Positions 6,218 to 7,178 of a DNA stretch of 7,178 bases are shown here, one piece after another (within the stretch, counting starts at the first letter, position 1; the number at the start of each line of letters is the position of its first letter). Position numbers and translations under genes: made by a program. Origin of the DNA: Gammaproteobacteria bacterium (GTDB lineage Bacteria > Pseudomonadota > Gammaproteobacteria > SZUA-229); contig JAESSQ010000205.1 of assembly GCA_016764035.1 (NCBI GenBank), positions 1 to 7,178 of the forward strand. Reading direction: 5' to 3'. Below the pieces are notes generated by a model. It did not search any database. It saw only the letters and a list, made by a program, of their open reading frames with translations, and was not told the origin of the DNA.

Positions 6218-7178
6218 TTAACGGCTAAAAACAGAAACACAAAGCGACATTAACGCTGCGGGATAAATACCCAACGCCAGAATTGCTAAACCATTGACGC
6301 TTAATGTGATTTGCATATCACGACCACACTCGATGGGCTGGGTATCAACAGCATCGTCAAAGTACATAACTTTTATGATACGAAGATAATAAAAAACACC
6401 GATGATAGAAAAGAAAACAGCGATAACAGCCAGCCAAAGCAGGTCTACATTCACCACAGCTGTCAATACCGTTAATTTTGCCCAAAAACCCACCGTTGGC
6501 GGTATGCCGGCCATGGATAGTATTAATATCAGCATGATAAAGGCAAACCATGGACTACGCTGGTTCAAACCTGTTAAATCGCTAATATTATCTGCCTCAA
6601 AACCTCGCTTCGCCATCAACATGATGATACCGAAACCGCCTAAGGACATGATGGCGTAGGTGATGGTGTAAAACATGGCAGATGAATAACCTTCAGCCGT
6701 TCCCGCCAAAATACCTAATAAAATAAAACCGACATGCGAAATAGTCGAGTACGCAAGCATGCGTTTTATATTGCTTTGCGCTATCGCAACAATATTGCCA
6801 ATAGCCAAAGATAACACTGCCAACACAATAATCATCTGCTGCCAGTCAGACTGCAAACCACCCAATGCCTCGACCATTAAACGCATAATAATGGCGAAAC
6901 CAGCCAGCTTAGGCGCCGTACCGATGAGTGCCGTCACTGCTGTAGGTGAACCATGATACACATCTGGCATCCACATATGAAAAGGCACAGCACCCAGTTT
7001 GAAAGCCAGCGCCACCACTATAAATACCAAGGCGAAAACCATACCTATATTTTGCGCACCCTCTGCTGCCGCAACAGCCTGGGCAATATCCGTCAGCATC
7101 AACCTGCCTGACAGGCCATAGAGTATCGACAAGCGCAGGATCTTTTTCCTGACAATCAGCCAACTTGCCCGGCAAGCC
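6218..7178 (-). CDS. nuoN: NADH-quinone oxidoreductase subunit N, 5' end outside the window
   Basis: NuoN is one of the three antiporter-like membrane subunits that pump protons in respiratory complex I. About 320 of some 480 residues are present, covering roughly the last ten transmembrane helices. Numbering from codon 7132-7130, the conserved functional lysines are Lys45 in [17 protein letters not shown], Lys75 in TAPKLAGF and Lys219 in [12 protein letters not shown]; these correspond to the E. coli lysines near 217, 247 and 395. The [16 protein letters not shown] segment (121-136) is also typical, and the C-terminus [16 protein letters not shown] is normal. The frame stays open to 7178, so a TTG at 7132 is not the true start. 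The residues upstream of it ([12 protein letters not shown]) do not fit the expected hydrophobic helix. NuoN is normally last in the nuo operon, consistent with the non-coding spacer that follows. Confidence 0.95.
   Translation of the reverse strand, partial: ACRASWLIVRKKILRLSILYGLSGRLMLTDIAQAVAAAEGAQNIGMVFALVFIVVALAFKLGAVPFHMWMPDVYHGSPTAVTALIGTAPKLAGFAIIMRLMVEALGGLQSDWQQMIIVLAVLSLAIGNIVAIAQSNIKRMLAYSTISHVGFILLGILAGTAEGYSSAMFYTITYAIMSLGGFGIIMLMAKRGFEADNISDLTGLNQRSPWFAFIMLILILSMAGIPPTVGFWAKLTVLTAVVNVDLLWLAVIAVFFSIIGVFYYLRIIKVMYFDDAVDTQPIECGRDMQITLSVNGLAILALGIYPAALMSLCVSVFSR

Noticed and set aside
7130..7132. TTG at 7132 as the start of nuoN
   Set aside because: The frame is open upstream to the window edge and NuoN needs about 150 more N-terminal residues; the gene is cut, not short.
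6909..7175. 88-codon minus-strand frame overlapping nuoN
   Set aside because: Cys/Gly-rich product out of frame with NuoN; the NuoN frame carries the conserved lysines and helices.

Overview
The window looks like core chromosome of a gammaproteobacterium. The supports are two tandem acidic AR domains at the NusA C-terminus, a long IF2 with the proteobacterial N-terminal extension and IF2-associated region, an initiator tRNA almost identical to the E. coli metY/metZ type, and the gene order tRNA-fMet / rimP / nusA / infB / rbfA / truB. A NuoN gene directly upstream of that cluster is, from memory, also seen in Legionella-like lineages. I cannot name a genus. Base composition is moderate to AT-leaning, and I see no insertion sequence, phage, CRISPR or other sign of transfer.

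Layout: everything is read from the minus strand, so transcription runs from high to low coordinates. 7178-6218 is the 3' two-thirds of nuoN, the last gene of a complex I operon. 6217-6041 is a spacer with a stem-loop and a good sigma70-type promoter with a GC-rich discriminator. 6040-5964 is the initiator tRNA, with its CCA encoded. 5963-5796 is a trailer/leader region with a small hairpin, a clear intrinsic terminator (5866-5891) and a perfect 10-bp inverted repeat just ahead of rimP. Then come rimP (5795-5325), nusA (5308-3788), infB (3731-1170), rbfA (1149-772) and truB (from 769, running off the window at base 1). The gaps between them are 16, 56, 20 and 2 nt, as expected for one operon.

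The genes work together in making and running the gene-expression machinery. The tRNA and IF2 form the initiation step, with IF2 recognising the formylated initiator tRNA. RimP and RbfA mature the 30S subunit, NusA controls elongation, termination and antitermination, and TruB makes pseudouridine 55 in tRNA. NuoN belongs to a separate respiratory function and is probably a neighbour only by position.

I found no previously undescribed system. The points most worth a second look are regulatory or structural: the 10-bp dyad before rimP, the U1/U72 end of the initiator tRNA, the terminator splitting the tRNA from rimP, and an abnormal NuoN sequence in the last 46 bases of the window.
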